In this document: positions 21,801 through 33,211 of the stretch, piece by piece
How the letters are laid out: each line of letters begins with the position of its first letter
Numbering within the stretch: position 1 is the first letter of the stretch
Assembly (NCBI GenBank): GCA_032629725.1
Contig: JAFEVB010000007.1
Location: 1,302,001-1,366,000 of the forward strand
Reading direction: 5' to 3'
Length of the DNA stretch: 64,000 nucleotides
Source: Gremmenia infestans
Lineage: Eukaryota > Ascomycota > Leotiomycetes > Helotiales > Hamatocanthoscyphaceae
The notes under the pieces: generated by a model
Seen by the model: only the letters and a program-made list of their open reading frames with translations
Told to the model about the DNA's origin: nothing
Databases searched by the model: none
Made by a program: the position numbers and the translations under genes

Positions 21801-24048
21801 TGGCCTACCTTCCTCCGCCGGACCTTCTGCGAGCGCATACATCATCCACGGGGGGTATTTCTTCCAAAAGAATGTCCATAAGAAGTAGGAACCACCCAGC
21901 AATACACGTTGTCCTAAATAGAAAGATGACCAGGGCCTGAGGTTCCCGAGGGAGAATATTTCCGAGTATCTCCTCCATGGACTGTTCGGGGCAGACCCAA
22001 CCAGTGCCCATACAAGCCACCGAAGCAGCAAAACAATCCGTGGCCTCGATGATGTGGTCTATTTGCTTGCCGGTAGTGTTCTTTTTTGCGCTGCTCCCTC
22101 TTTCCCTCCTGGTCGATAGAATTGTAGAAATGACCTCGCGCATGTTACTAGAGTTGGGGGCCATAAAACCCGCCGCTGTGGCAGTACACCGCAGTCGCTA
22201 TCCCCAGGACCCAAGCCTTTGCTGCAGCGCGTTTTGGCACATTTCACAGCATACATTGGTTCCTTGAAGCACCTGTTTTGGCGCATTGTAGCTGTAGTAC
22301 TCGAGTAAGGTGATGGATTGTTTTGTTGAGTGAGTGACGAGGGGTTTTTACTCTGCAGGCATGCCATTAGCGTGGTGACGGGTCGTTCCTGCCCTAGCAA
22401 CAATTTATTCAGCCACCCCTTGATAGTCTCAGGCGCTTAGCGATATTATTATGGCGTACAAGTAGAACAGCCAGTAGACTACGAGTACGAATCAGGGAGA
22501 GCTGGCCGGTTTCTTGTGAAAGATGTCGGTGAGCATGGGAAACAGTCAATATACAGAACAGCTTGCAGCGTGCATGCTAAAAACGGCCCCCAAAGCTGTG
22601 GAAAGAAACAAATCAAGATAATTGTAGTCACACCGAGCAAGCACTGATGCAATGCAATGATTCTTAATGCGTTATTCATGAGTCCTTTCTCTGTTCTAGT
22701 TCCAGCGATTTTACTGCGTATAAATCTCACGAAGAATGAGACATCAGGCGACTAGAACTGCATTCTCCTAATATACTATATAGCTTGTAGACATAAAGTT
22801 GGCCGTAGCAGAGAGCCAGCAGTATGTCCGACTTACATTTGTATTTGCACTAGTTACTTCAACTGCCCGCGTACGTTTGTTTTCTTTTCATAATGAACGT
22901 ATCTAGAAGATATACAAGGAGAATAATCTAGAGAAGGTGTCTTCAGCTGCCACATTTTGCAGTTAGCAGGGGATTTGGTTCTATTCCTATGATTTCCTCA
23001 ATCTAAAAGGTCGAACCGCTCTAGTAATAGCCATGTTCACCTCCTTGACACGAGAGATGAGAATATTCCTCTATGGCTTGAACAATCCGTCATTTGCTCC
23101 CTGGTTTATTTACTACCTTCTCCTATTATATTAATAGATAATATAGAGACCCTGAGAAGCAAAGGAAGGTATAAACTAAGTGGTTAGCGAATCTATAAAA
23201 AGTCGCTAGGCGTGCGAGAGGCCACAAGTTGAGATATATACCCCTTAATTGCGGACGCCTCTCTTCAAGAGCCCGTCTCAATCAGCTACTAACTTGTAAA
23301 TCCTTCCCTGGACACTCCTGTTCAAAGCTGGGCCCACCAACTGGTCACGTTTTGCATCAGCCATAGAAGACCGACTCGCATTCACCTGGCAGTTGGGGAT
23401 AGCTTATAACCAGAAGCAGGACATTTACGCTAGTATCAACAACCAGGGCACGCCTTCAGAATTCCGAAAATCCAAAAAATCCCCAGCCTTTCCCTCCCTC
23501 TTATCTTTCCCACTTGCAGGCCCCTCGTTCAAGCAGCCTTTTCCTGTACCAAGTTATCATCTGGAACTCAACACTCGCAGAGACTTCGATAGAAGAGCTT
23601 TGAAGCTTTCGAACTTGTCCTTGTCTTGTCGCTGTGTCGAATAAAAATAGAGCCCCTCAAAAGTGCGACGACTGCTGTCCACCCCTCTCAACCTCAACCC
23701 TTCCGACAGCCCCTTTCGCAATCGACCAGCATCGCCCTCTTCTAATGGTCACATATCTCACTTTGAAACCCCCACTCCTCGTCCTGTACCACAGAGTTCC
23801 CTCATCATCTTGTACCACGAAACCCCTTTCTCGACGCGTTTTCAAATAACGACCCCACACTGTTTGCTGTGGCTCCCTCTCCCTCTTCTTCGTCAGCGTC
23901 GGAAAGAAGCTCTTCTTCCCGAAACGCTATCCATCTGTCGTAGACGCTACTTCAGCAAGCTACCAAGGTCACTGACATTGTTGCTTCAACTCGTCGCACG
24001 AGAGAAAACAACCGATTGATCCCTCAATCAATCAACCTCTTGACAATC
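18869..24048. other. 5.2-kb stretch with no defensible gene
   Basis: Several frames of 60-130 codons exist. Minus 21133-21369 (ATG 21369, 78 codons) has one hydrophobic segment. Minus 21805-22164 (ATG 22164, 119 codons) has Cys and a hydrophobic segment, with an extension upstream interrupted by a TAG. Neither has splice signals, a domain or an obvious promoter. About 22740-23250 is AT-rich. The right end (about 23500-24048) is pyrimidine-rich with several upstream ATGs and is probably the long leader of the next gene. Confidence 0.4.
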
Positions 24049-25843
24049 ATGTATTTCCGCCAGATGAACGACCCCAACTTGGCTACCTACTGTTTTCCGC
24101 TTCCGCCAAATGCGTCGACATCGATTCCAGACCCAACTTTATCCATCTCAATGTTCCATAACGGCGAGCTTCCTTCTGCCATTCATTCTTCCAAGCCTGT
24201 CAGTAAGGTAGCACCCTTCCAGCGTTCTCGCGAAGAGGAGGAACATGAGATGCAATCTGCTTCTGAAGCATCCTTTGCCAAGGGATTCGCTATGTGTAGC
24301 ATTGATGGGCAACAAAAGTCATATGAAGAGCGTTATCCCAAACTGAAAGCTCCACCTACCTCGCCTGTTATGGTGACTCGGCAGTCTTCCAATACCGACC
24401 AGACCGAGTCCGAGTCCCTTGAATTATACAAGGAGACAGCGGCACCAATACCATATGGAAGACCCACTCGCATGCAAGACGCCTCCAAGGGATCCTATGG
24501 ATCCTACCAGGATTCGTATGCTTCTGCTCGTGAGCGGAATCATATTGCAAAACCACACTCGTATAGAACGGCTGAGCCAGACGACCGCATAGCCGCAAAT
24601 GTACGAGAGGGGAAGGTGGAGTATCATAGCTCACGACTACGGTATCAAGTCGCCGCAAACACCAATGCTGGACCTAGACACGCCCAGAACCCTTACCAAC
24701 GAGCCTATCCTCAACAGCAACGTTCGCGCCAACAGGGCCGTAGCGAGCCCGGCGAGAACATTCCAAAGCTGGGTCAGTACCCAACCTTGAGCAACAACAA
24801 ATCAGTCGACGAGCCTCGTAGAATATACAAGTGCCTCAATTCTCCGCACCAGCTCAGAAAAGCAGCCCAACTGCATGATAGTGGTTTTGGCAGCTCGGAA
24901 TTACAGCCTTCAGCAAAACCAATTGTTCGGGCTAAGCCATATGGCTGCTGGGATCCGAACTTCCCGCCTCGTGGCGAAAGATTCCAATCCCAACGACCAG
25001 TTGATCATACAGCCAACGATGCCGCCACTCGTGAATTGCGAGGTGGGCAAGAAGAGCAACAAAAGATGGAAGATGACTACCATCAATATCTGACCCCAGC
25101 CTCGCAAAGCTCCGTCATGGCGGCAAACCCGAAGGCCAAGCTGTTGACCGAGGCTGAATTCCGTGACCGCTTGGAGAGAGGACCTTCCATCACAACCATG
25201 GCTTCTCCAGTCCTCGGCGTTTTCGCCGATGTCAGACTTCAGGCCGAGAAAGTCGACGAGCTGGTTTGGAGAATTGTCGGGGAAGCCCCTGTAAAGGCCG
25301 TCGATAAGATGAAGGTGGTGATGAGCTCAACTTCATTCAAGCAGGAGCTGCTGGAGATGGTTGGAGAATTCCATGAGCGTATCCAACGCGGATATGAGAC
25401 GATAGTCGATACAGTCGACTCGAACAGCTACCAGACTGACCCCTATACCTCTCTATTCCGCCATCTCGGCCCGGATAGAGTTGAATTATGCTATGTTGAA
25501 GTGAGTATCCAGCCACAAAAACGATGATTAGTGCTAATAAGTTCGAAGCTCAAAACACAGCTGAAGAAAACTGGCCAAGCCTTGGGAAAGATGGCGTGGG
25601 AGAAGTGCGTTGCCTCCAAATCCAAGAAGATGAAGAACGAGATGGTCCCTCTTATGGCTGCGGTCAAAGAGGACATTAGGGTATAAGATCTTCGCAAGTT
25701 TGATGATTATGTGCTAATGGCCCTAGGTTTTGATTGAAAAAGTCGAAGAACACATCAACCCGGGCAATCAAACCAAGATCGGCATGGCATACACCGTGAT
25801 TGGGAACTACCAAATGGCGTATGAAAAGTGGCGCGATATATAA
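24049..25843 (+). CDS. Unknown 562-aa protein, disordered with helical C-terminus
   Basis: Three exons: 24049-25500, 25561-25680, 25727-25843, all in phase 0, with CTAAT branch sites in both introns. The start is the ATG giving MYFRQMNDPN; the frame is open a little further upstream but without another ATG. Residues 1 to about 370 are rich in Pro, Gln, Ser and Arg (for example QQQRSRQQ) and probably disordered. From about 375 on, the protein is helical with evenly spaced hydrophobics, Lys-rich near KSKKMKNEM, and ends KWRDI. I recognise no family. The long leader upstream and disordered N-terminus are common in fungal regulatory or scaffold proteins, but that is only an impression. Confidence 0.7.
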
Positions 25844-26894
25844 GTTTGCATGCTGCGCACCCGCCGACGTTATCACAAACAACCGAAAACCGAGTTGTGT
25901 TTTCCATTCGCGTTTCGTTCTCCGAAAAGTGAGCGGCGTAGGATTTTACACCCCATGCCCTGGTGCAGGAGGTCTGACAGCATTGGCCTTCGTCCAGAAT
26001 TGGCTGGAATAGGATATATTAAATTCATTTTGTAGATTGGGTCGCTGGGAGGTTATGGGGTCGATATCTGATTGTAGTCAGACATGCGCTGTGCACATTT
26101 TCTTCGGGTTCGGGTATGAAGCAACTTTCTTTCCTAGTAAAAGATATCCAGGATGATAACGGAATTTTTTGAGAAGGTTAACAAAAATTAGATGAAATGA
26201 AAGAATCTTCCGTACTGGGGTTTCAAACTTGACCAAAGTTGATTAGGTGGGAACAAGATGGCAGACATTGTAGGCAGATGTCAAACGAGGCAGAGCGAAA
26301 TGCAGCAAAGCAAATTAAACCAAGGCGATTAGAACTTGAAGTTCAGTACTTGCAATAGAAGGCAATACAATTTCATACGGTAAAGCACTATCAGTCTCCC
26401 CTATCTTTTGCATTTCCGACCAGGTATGCTTTAATCACGGGCTGGGATATTCCTATGCATCTTCTAGATGACTACCTGTCATGTAGCCATAATCTCCAAG
26501 AAGACCGAAGGCATCCACTGTCGAGTGTTCCACAATAGAGAAGGTCGAGTATGCGTCAGGAAACATTAGGAGGACGAAGGCCTGTTAGAGCTACCAGCTA
26601 CCGGTTGCAGATTGACAGGATATGGATGATTGATACCTTCGCAGCTATAAAGAGATCGAGGAAGTGGCGGGAGCTGTAGAGTTGTAAGCAAAAGAGAGAG
26701 TTGTTTCTGGTCATTTATTGTGAAGGAAGGAAGAGAGGAGTGAAGTGAGGTCAAGGGCCCGCTGACTAAGCAATAAATTAACCGCGCTAAGATTGTACAG
26801 AATTTCTCAATTTCTATCCACGATAAGAAAATAAAATCCCCCCCTCTCTCTACAGCACGAACATCCACCACGACATCCATTGCCAGAACACATA
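25844..26894. other. Intergenic, no supported gene
   Basis: 3' region of the preceding gene and promoter of TMA23. No other gene seen. Confidence 0.45.
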
Positions 26895-27569
26895 ATGGAC
26901 GCCCACGCACTCCTAACCTCTCAAGGTTGGCGCGGGACAGGCCATTCTCTCCACCCCACAAACGACAAGACAGGTCTTTCACGACCCCTCCTCGTATCTC
27001 GCAAAGACAATGTCCTCGGCGTCGGAAAGAAACAGCACAATACCAGCGATATGTGGTGGCTGAACGCCTTTGACAGTTCGTTGAAGGGACTCGATACCTC
27101 GAAACAAGGCACGGTCGTGCAGACGGTAACGAGTGGCGGATTGGATATGGTTGCGAAGGGTGGTGGGAGGTTTGTTGGGAAGAAGGGATTGTATTCGAGT
27201 TTTGTGAGGGGAGAGTGTTTGACTGGGACGCTTGGGGAGGAGAGCACGCCGGAGAGTAGTGGGACGAGCACGCCGGAAGTTCAGGTTGGGGATAAGGAGA
27301 GGGAAAGGAAGCGGGGGAAAAAGGATGGGTTGGAGACGAAAGAAGAGAGGAGAGAGAGAAAAGCTGCGAAGCGTGCTGCGAGGGCAAAGAAATCAATACC
27401 GGCAACTGTTAAGGTTGAGGAGATTAAGGAAGAGATTGTAAATGGGGTTGAGACGAGAGAGGAGCGACGGGAACGAAGACGACTGAAGAAGCTCGCAAAA
27501 GAGGCAGCTCGGAACCCAGTTGAAGTATCTTCCGAGAAAGCAAAGAAGAAGAAGAGAAGGAAAGACTGA
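26895..27569 (+). CDS. TMA23-like ribosome-biogenesis protein
   Basis: Single exon, 224 residues from ATG 26895; a few in-frame codons precede it, but MDAHALL fits the family start. The first 70 residues are the conserved part: LLTSQGWRGTGHSL (G-patch-like), GLSRPLLVSRKDNVLGVG, and WWLNAFDSSLKGLD. Yeast Tma23 has the same order of motifs and is a nucleolar protein needed for normal 40S production. The rest is a Lys/Arg/Glu-rich coil with repeated KEERRERK-type units and a KKKKRRKD end, consistent with nucleolar targeting. Convergent with THG1, 113 bases apart. Confidence 0.85.
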   Translation: MDAHALLTSQGWRGTGHSLHPTNDKTGLSRPLLVSRKDNVLGVGKKQHNTSDMWWLNAFDSSLKGLDTSKQGTVVQTVTSGGLDMVAKGGGRFVGKKGLYSSFVRGECLTGTLGEESTPESSGTSTPEVQVGDKERERKRGKKDGLETKEERRERKAAKRAARAKKSIPATVKVEEIKEEIVNGVETREERRERRRLKKLAKEAARNPVEVSSEKAKKKKRRKD

Positions 27570-27682
27570 GGGAAACATGCTTGATTATGTTTTTATTCGA
27601 GTTTGGAGTTCTGGGAGCATTTGATCACCTCGATGATCTGGGGTTGATATAGCATGTTAAGCAAATCATTCATTCGTCTATC

Positions 27683-28934
27683 TCATGGTTCCTTTGGTAT
27701 CTTTCCGGGTTTGTTCGACAAAAGCCATGGTCTCCTTTCCCAAAACTCATCCTTGATGATATCCACATGCTGTATCGTGATGATCGCCTTAGCTCTTCTC
27801 TTCCTGTCCTTTTCCTCCTGCGTTTTTGACAATTCCAGCTGCTCGATTGTCTTCGCAGAGTCCTCGTCTACTACTTCAGATACTGAGCCTGGTTCAACTA
27901 GCTCATACTGCTTATATTTAGCAAAACTCCAGAGCAAAGGGCCCAATGACTTACATCTCGAAACACCACACTTCCTTTCTTGTACATATCCGGTTCATTG
28001 TTGTAATTGATCTTGAACCTCGAGAATAGAATCTCATTCTTTTCTGCAGCTACAGAGCCCTAAGATTCTGTCAATATCCGAACATAAATTAGCCAAAGAT
28101 AGCGCAGCTAACCGCAAGTTCTTTTTCAGCCTCCTTAGCATCTAGTCCACCCATCTGAATCAACGCCCAAAACGTAGTATTGTAAAGATTATTGATATGA
28201 CCTGGTCTGATTAGTTCAATAGCCCCGAAAGCAAGTACCAGAAACATACAATCAACCTGTCTCCAGCTCATGTAATCTCTCAAATTCTGCACACTGGGAT
28301 ACAGCACAGCCCTGCCGTCAAAACTCGGCAGGGGAGGCGAGAGGGGTAGTTCGGGGAAGTACGAATTCCATAGGAGAACGAAATGAGCCGTGAAGGTCGA
28401 TACGATGGTTGTGACAAGTTTGCTGGTCTTGCATTAGAAACTGGCCACCCATGCATCGGGGAAGAGAGCAAGGAGTCATACCTTTCCCGTCTCTCAAACA
28501 GCATGCAGGATTTATGAAATACAAAACTAGAAACACATAGTTAGACACATACAAAACTTATGATGAGAGATGGGATTACCTGTACTCGTCGCTAATTCCA
28601 TACGCAATGACAATATCCGGCAACTCGCTCATCACAGCCTTGGCAGCTGCATTCATGAGATCGAGTGCTCGACGGTCGTTGGGTTTCTCGAATGCATATT
28701 TGTCTGAAAACCTGTAGATCCATAAGTTACCATATAGAAAATAGATTGGCAGGAGAGAGGAGGAAAAAGTGACATACTTATGGAAGCCTCGCCCATCAAT
28801 GCGTACCACAATCCATGTGTTTGGCAGAAGAAGGTCCGGTTGCTCGAAAGCTTTCACGTATTCATATCTAAGGATTTATCAGCTTATGCTCTATATTATG
28901 TGTGTGGAATAAGATATTACTTGGAGTTTGCCAT
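27683..28934 (-). CDS. THG1: tRNA-His guanylyltransferase
   Basis: Eight exons, 291 residues: 28934-28921, 28867-28778, 28711-28580, 28526-28482, 28422-28250, 28201-28113, 28059-27955, 27910-27683; all joins keep frame. Thg1 adds G at position -1 of tRNA-His in the 3'-to-5' direction, which histidyl-tRNA synthetase needs. The conserved metal-binding start RIDGRGFHKFSDK is made by joining exons 2 and 3, and the catalytic ISDEYSFVFHK by exons 3 and 4. FDGRAVLYPS, YMSWRQVDCHINNLYNT and the KGSVVFRD segment follow in the usual order. The C-terminal 70 residues are charged and vary in the family. The first exon codes only four residues and two bases. Confidence 0.95.
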
Positions 28935-29264
28935 GGTTAAGCAAGATATCTTTGGTAATCTTATGAGAGGGTGGAGGGAGGGGAAGGAAGTGGGAATAGA
29001 GTCAAGCGAGAAGATTCATGCATGCAGGTGGATTTGAGACATGTCGGGTAGATGAGTTGATCGACTCGTCAACTTTTTTCCCCTGAAAAATCTATATAAT
29101 CTAAAATTATAAACTACATAAAAACATAGAAAACCTGCTCCATCACATTGTGGAAAAATATAATAGGACAACAAATTTTATTGACAATCACGTGATACCC
29201 GGGAGTCATATATGCTTTCTTCAACTGCTATATATACTGGAATAAAAAGATTCAAATAAAAACA
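28935..29264. other. Short intergenic region before tRNA
   Basis: AT-rich, with the THG1 promoter and the 5' flank of the tRNA gene. No gene seen. Confidence 0.5.
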
Positions 29265-29356
29265 GGGGCTGTGACGCAGCGGTAGCGTGCTTCCTTAGCA
29301 ATTCTTGGATTGTAAGAAAGTGGAAGAAGTCAGGGGTTCGAGTCCTCTCTGCTCCA
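29265..29356 (+). tRNA. tRNA-Ala (anticodon AGC) with 20-nt intron
   Basis: A full cloverleaf can be drawn. The acceptor stem GGGGCTG pairs with CTGCTCC, including the G3-U70 wobble that marks tRNA-Ala, with one T-T mismatch at the sixth pair. The D stem is ACGC/GCGT, the anticodon stem CTTCC/GGAAG with loop TTAGCA plus T, and the T arm is AGGGG/TTCGAGT/CCTCT. The intron (29301-29320) sits right after position 37, the standard place. The discriminator is A29356. Confidence 0.93.
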
Positions 29357-29359
29357 ATA

Positions 29360-29365
29360 TTTTTT
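29360..29365 (+). terminator. RNA polymerase III T-run terminator
   Basis: Six T residues start 4 nt after the tRNA 3' end, with a second T-run shortly after. Confidence 0.8.
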
Positions 29366-29561
29366 GCACTTTTTTTGCCAAATTTTCGCTTATGACTTGA
29401 CTAGGTGGTTCCAATATGCAGCTATGACTTAAATTATTGCTAGTCAAATCAAAATGTAGACTTTTAATCTCTTCGGTGGTTCTAAACGAGGAGAAGTGAG
29501 AACTTTTATATTTCTTTTAGTTTTGCTCGCGCCTATCATCTAGTTTTGATTAAATGTCATT

Positions 29562-30785
29562 TCATGACAGTGAGCCTTCTGGCAACGTTGCAACCTTCTC
29601 CTGGAACAACTTTTCTGCCTTAGACCATACTGGAGTTGTCTTCCACTCATTCAGGTGCAGAAGACTTGGCAGCAAATCCTTACTGAAAGCCTCGCTTGCC
29701 TCCCTGGGAAGCAAACTGGGCAGATGATCGATACTAATCACACTTAATCTTGGCTCTCCCTTGACCTCGACTGGCACAGTCGGGTCCGTAAATGTTGTAG
29801 CAACAGTGTATACTGGGATTGGGTTATTCGGGTTGGTGGTGTCGGCGCTAACATCGCAGATGACTGAGAGCTTGCGGTTTGGGGTATCAAGGCTTTCCAG
29901 ATCGACGAAGTTTGGGATCTTGGACATGAGGTATATGCAGTTGACGAAGATATCGCTCTCCACAATCTCGGGGAATGGTCCTCCTTTAGCCGTCTCTGCC
30001 ATATCCCACTTTAACACATTCTCAGTTGGCACACCAGCTCTCAAGCAGAGATCAACAGCTCCACCACCACATCTTCCCAATGCACCAATGACTAGAACCC
30101 TTGGATCCCTGCCGCTCTTCTCTTTTCCTGCCGCAATTGCCTTCTTGACATCGACAATCAATGCATCTTCGTTGGGGTAGCTAGAAACACTTGGGAAGGG
30201 TTCCGATGCGGGGTGTGTGAGTTGCCATGCCCATGTCTGCAAAGCCAATGCTGCACCTGAAAATCCGGCGTGGTATCCGAAGGCTGCAACACGTCTGCCT
30301 TTATCATCGGTCAAGAATTCGAGGTCGAGGAGGGTTCCACCGCCGCGGGGGAATCGAGATAGGACCGTTTCCCATCCGCCTTGTTGTTTGTAGCAATGGG
30401 CGAATTGGACATGCACATGCTTGAGGGGGACTAATGAACCATCAGCAGGTGTTCCAATGTAATAAATGAGCAAGATACATACATTCTTCAACTGGCAGCT
30501 CCTTCAATCCAATGATAATATGGTCTGTAGGAGCCTCACGCCATGTGTTTTCTGGGACCAATGTAGCTCCAATTTTCTCGAATTCGCTGTCATCAAAGAT
30601 CCTTTCAGAACTGCGCTCGACATTGACGGTATATCCAGCATCTATCAGAGCTTTGGCAGTGGTTGGGGTGAGGGCGGAACGATGTTCGAGAGCCTTGCCC
30701 ACTGAGGTACGCATTAGCAGCCTGCGGAACATCATGGCCTTGAAAACTTACACTCGGAACGCAGATGTAGAATGGTTCCAGACAT
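29562..30785 (-). CDS. LYS1: Saccharopine dehydrogenase (NAD+, L-lysine forming)
   Basis: Three exons, 373 residues: 30785-30752, 30701-30483, 30430-29562, the same length as yeast Lys1. This enzyme makes lysine from saccharopine, the last step of the fungal alpha-aminoadipate route. The N-terminal half (EHRSALTPTT, DAGYTVNVERS, HVQFAHCYK) is the substrate-side domain. The dinucleotide site is RVLVIGALGRCGGGAVDL, and KWDMAETAKGGPF follows. The first exon codes only MSGTILHLRSE plus one base. The protein ends GSLS, not the SRL-like peroxisomal signal I recall for yeast, so a cytosolic location is likely. Confidence 0.95.
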
Positions 30786-31549
30786 GATGGGAAATGGTTC
30801 TGAATGTGTATATTTACAATTGAGAGTGCAATTGAGGGGTTTATAGTGGTCTGCGAGACAATTTACAGTATTTCTTTTTGCCGGTCATGAGTCACTTCAC
30901 CGCCCTCAAAACTCCGAAGTCGCGCGATTCTAAGCTTCCTTCTTACCAACCATTTCTAGATGTAGAATGAAGACTTAGGTACTCTTGGAATAAAGGCACT
31001 AAATCTCGTTTGTTTCTGCTTGTTTGTTGGAATAAAGGCACTTAAACTCGTGTCTCTCGTACGTCTCGTATGTTTCATTTGTCTTCGCCACTCTTTTCAT
31101 ACACCGAGAGGACTTTATCTCACGGCGTCGACGCTACGTTACTCAGATTTGGTCTTGCTTCCAACCCAAGACAACCTTGACTTTCTTATACAGGAAGGTC
31201 ATCTAAGGACCCATCAAGGCTCCGAGCGTTTGATACGCTGGCTCTACATGAAGTATGGACCGGCTTCGATACAGTAGTATGTCGAGCATTTTCACGCCTT
31301 TGCAGCCGCAGTTTCTTGGTAATCTGATTTGTAGTATAGATTTATTTGCGCCTGAGGTAGAAGTGGAATTTATAATGATCTACAGACTATAGGTTCCTCT
31401 TTGCTTTGATCATCAAGGGCCAACTACGTTTTAGACGAGAACAAGAGCAGAAACATGACGCTGCTAAGGACGACAGATGATAATTATGAAGTATTCTGAG
31501 TCCACGTCAAACTCAAACTCTCTGGAAATATGGCCCTATTATCTATAAT
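30786..31549. other. Intergenic, no supported gene
   Basis: LYS1 promoter and the 3' region of NTR2. A GGAATAAAGGCACT word is repeated directly near 30986 and 31029. Confidence 0.5.
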
Positions 31550-33010
31550 CTAGCCCACATCCTCAACACCTGGTCTAATAGTCGGAGTGTTGCCAAAACT
31601 CTCCAACCCCCTATCTGCGACCAAGCCTGGCATCATGCCATTTTGTACACCATCCACCCACTCTTGTGGATTGGCAACAGCGCCATTAGAGTCCGCTTTC
31701 AACGCTGCAAATCTCTCCCCAGACTGCTTTAACAAGTCCTGAACTTCCCCTTCCCTTGCAACAATCTCAAGTTTCTCCTTCTCTAGATCCGCCACTTTAT
31801 CATGCTTCTGCGCCAATTCCTGCTGCATAGTGCTCAAAGTTGCTTGTAATCTCTCTAAACATTCGGATAGAGCTGGCAAAGGAGTGATCTTAGACGGGAC
31901 TTGAGTTGCGGCCACAGCTTCTGCATCATCATCGTGCTTGTGAAGACCATCCATGCCTGCACGTGTTTGAGCAGCTTCATACTCTGCTCTTCGCTCAGCT
32001 TCGGAGTCGTCTGAATCATCATCCGAGTTGTTTTCCGCTAGTTTGATCATATCAGCCATCTCTTTGCGTTGACGCTTCCTAGCCTCTCTTTCTTGCTTTT
32101 TGCCCAGTGAGATCCGTCCATCATCCACGAACTCGTCGAAACCTTCACCTAGATCCTCATCTTCCCTCACCAATCGAGTCTCTTTCTCCTTCTTCCGTGG
32201 TAAAAGTGAGAGCTGCCGTTGATCATCTCCATCGTCGTCGTTGAATGATATAAAGTCTTTCTCGTGAGCTAACCGTGCCCTTCGCTCCTTCTTCTCTCTA
32301 ATTTCGGCTTCCGTTGGTATATGTGCAGGCCCAGAAGTCTCCACAACCATAGCTCCGTCTAGCTCTGACGCATCCAGACCGTCTTCATCCTCCGCAGTAG
32401 CTTGTAGTGCCTGTAAATCTTTCGGAGTAGTAGGTGTAGAACTCTTCAGCTCGTTTAAGTAATCCTTGCTATAAGTTGGCCGTTCCTCGTCATCTTCATT
32501 ATTTCGTATGGGTATTGGTAGACTCTTCCGGAATGCATTGCCCTCGATAACCCTGCGCCCTAAGGTTGGCTTCTTAGGCGTGAACGTCTCGTCGTCTTCC
32601 AGCGCTTCCGCAGCATCTCCAGAAATGATCTCGCCTGGCCCAAAAGAAAGACGCGAGGACGCTGGCTTCTTTTTCTTTTTGAACAATGAGCTTGATCGCC
32701 CTATGGTAGGTTTGTTCACCGACCCCTTGTCTCCTTCGTTCTCGTCTTGTTGTAGATCGTCAAATGCAATGCTCTGTCGCAACGAGGATTTCTTGAAGCC
32801 TTTCTTGACTGGATTCGAGGGGGTGGAAGATCCGGTAGGGGCTATACCTACTCCGTCAGCTGGCTTTTCACTATCAGCCAGGTTCGTAGCTGTATCTTCG
32901 GGAGACTTACCAGTATTTTCAGTTGCCTGACTTCCACTTGCTTCCCCATCTTCCTCTTCATCCACCTGGATTTTCCGGACTTTCCGCTTTGACCCAAATG
33001 CAGACTTCAT
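31550..33010 (-). CDS. NTR2: NTR2-type spliceosome disassembly factor
   Basis: Single exon, 486 residues from ATG 33010; the frame opens slightly earlier but without ATG. Matches the fungal NTR2/GCFC-type family along its length: a basic start (KRKVRKI), Ser/Glu/Lys-rich disorder, KDYLNELKSSTPTTPK, EAEIREKKERRARLA, VREDEDLGEGFDEFVDDGR, then EAERRAEYEAAQTRAGMDGL and a C-terminal coiled coil. Ntr2 works with Ntr1 and the Prp43 helicase to take apart the post-splicing lariat complex in the nucleus. It is divergent from the SmG gene, 201 bp between start codons. Confidence 0.88.
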   Translation of the reverse strand: MKSAFGSKRKVRKIQVDEEEDGEASGSQATENTGKSPEDTATNLADSEKPADGVGIAPTGSSTPSNPVKKGFKKSSLRQSIAFDDLQQDENEGDKGSVNKPTIGRSSSLFKKKKKPASSRLSFGPGEIISGDAAEALEDDETFTPKKPTLGRRVIEGNAFRKSLPIPIRNNEDDEERPTYSKDYLNELKSSTPTTPKDLQALQATAEDEDGLDASELDGAMVVETSGPAHIPTEAEIREKKERRARLAHEKDFISFNDDDGDDQRQLSLLPRKKEKETRLVREDEDLGEGFDEFVDDGRISLGKKQEREARKRQRKEMADMIKLAENNSDDDSDDSEAERRAEYEAAQTRAGMDGLHKHDDDAEAVAATQVPSKITPLPALSECLERLQATLSTMQQELAQKHDKVADLEKEKLEIVAREGEVQDLLKQSGERFAALKADSNGAVANPQEWVDGVQNGMMPGLVADRGLESFGNTPTIRPGVEDVG

Positions 33011-33211
33011 CTTTGTTGATATCGCCGAAACCACAATCGAGGGATCCCTTCTCTCAAAAGCTTAGAAGTAAAGAAGACTAGAACAAATTCCTGCTGCGAC
33101 TATCATATCAGCACGTGACCCAACCTAGCGCGCAAGATTCCCAAAAGATCCCACCACAGCGCAGCTCCCCCTCCACCCACTCGCCGAAACCTCCAAAAAA
33201 AAACAGTCAAG
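33011..33211. promoter_or_regulatory. Shared divergent promoter NTR2 / SmG
   Basis: Only 201 bases separate the start codons of two splicing genes on opposite strands, so their promoters must overlap. The SmG side has an A-rich run just before its ATG. No specific factor site is claimed. Confidence 0.6.

Noticed and set aside
26566..27405. 279-codon minus-strand frame
   Set aside because: Antisense to TMA23, whose start and domain are clear; composition is the mirror of its Lys/Arg codons.
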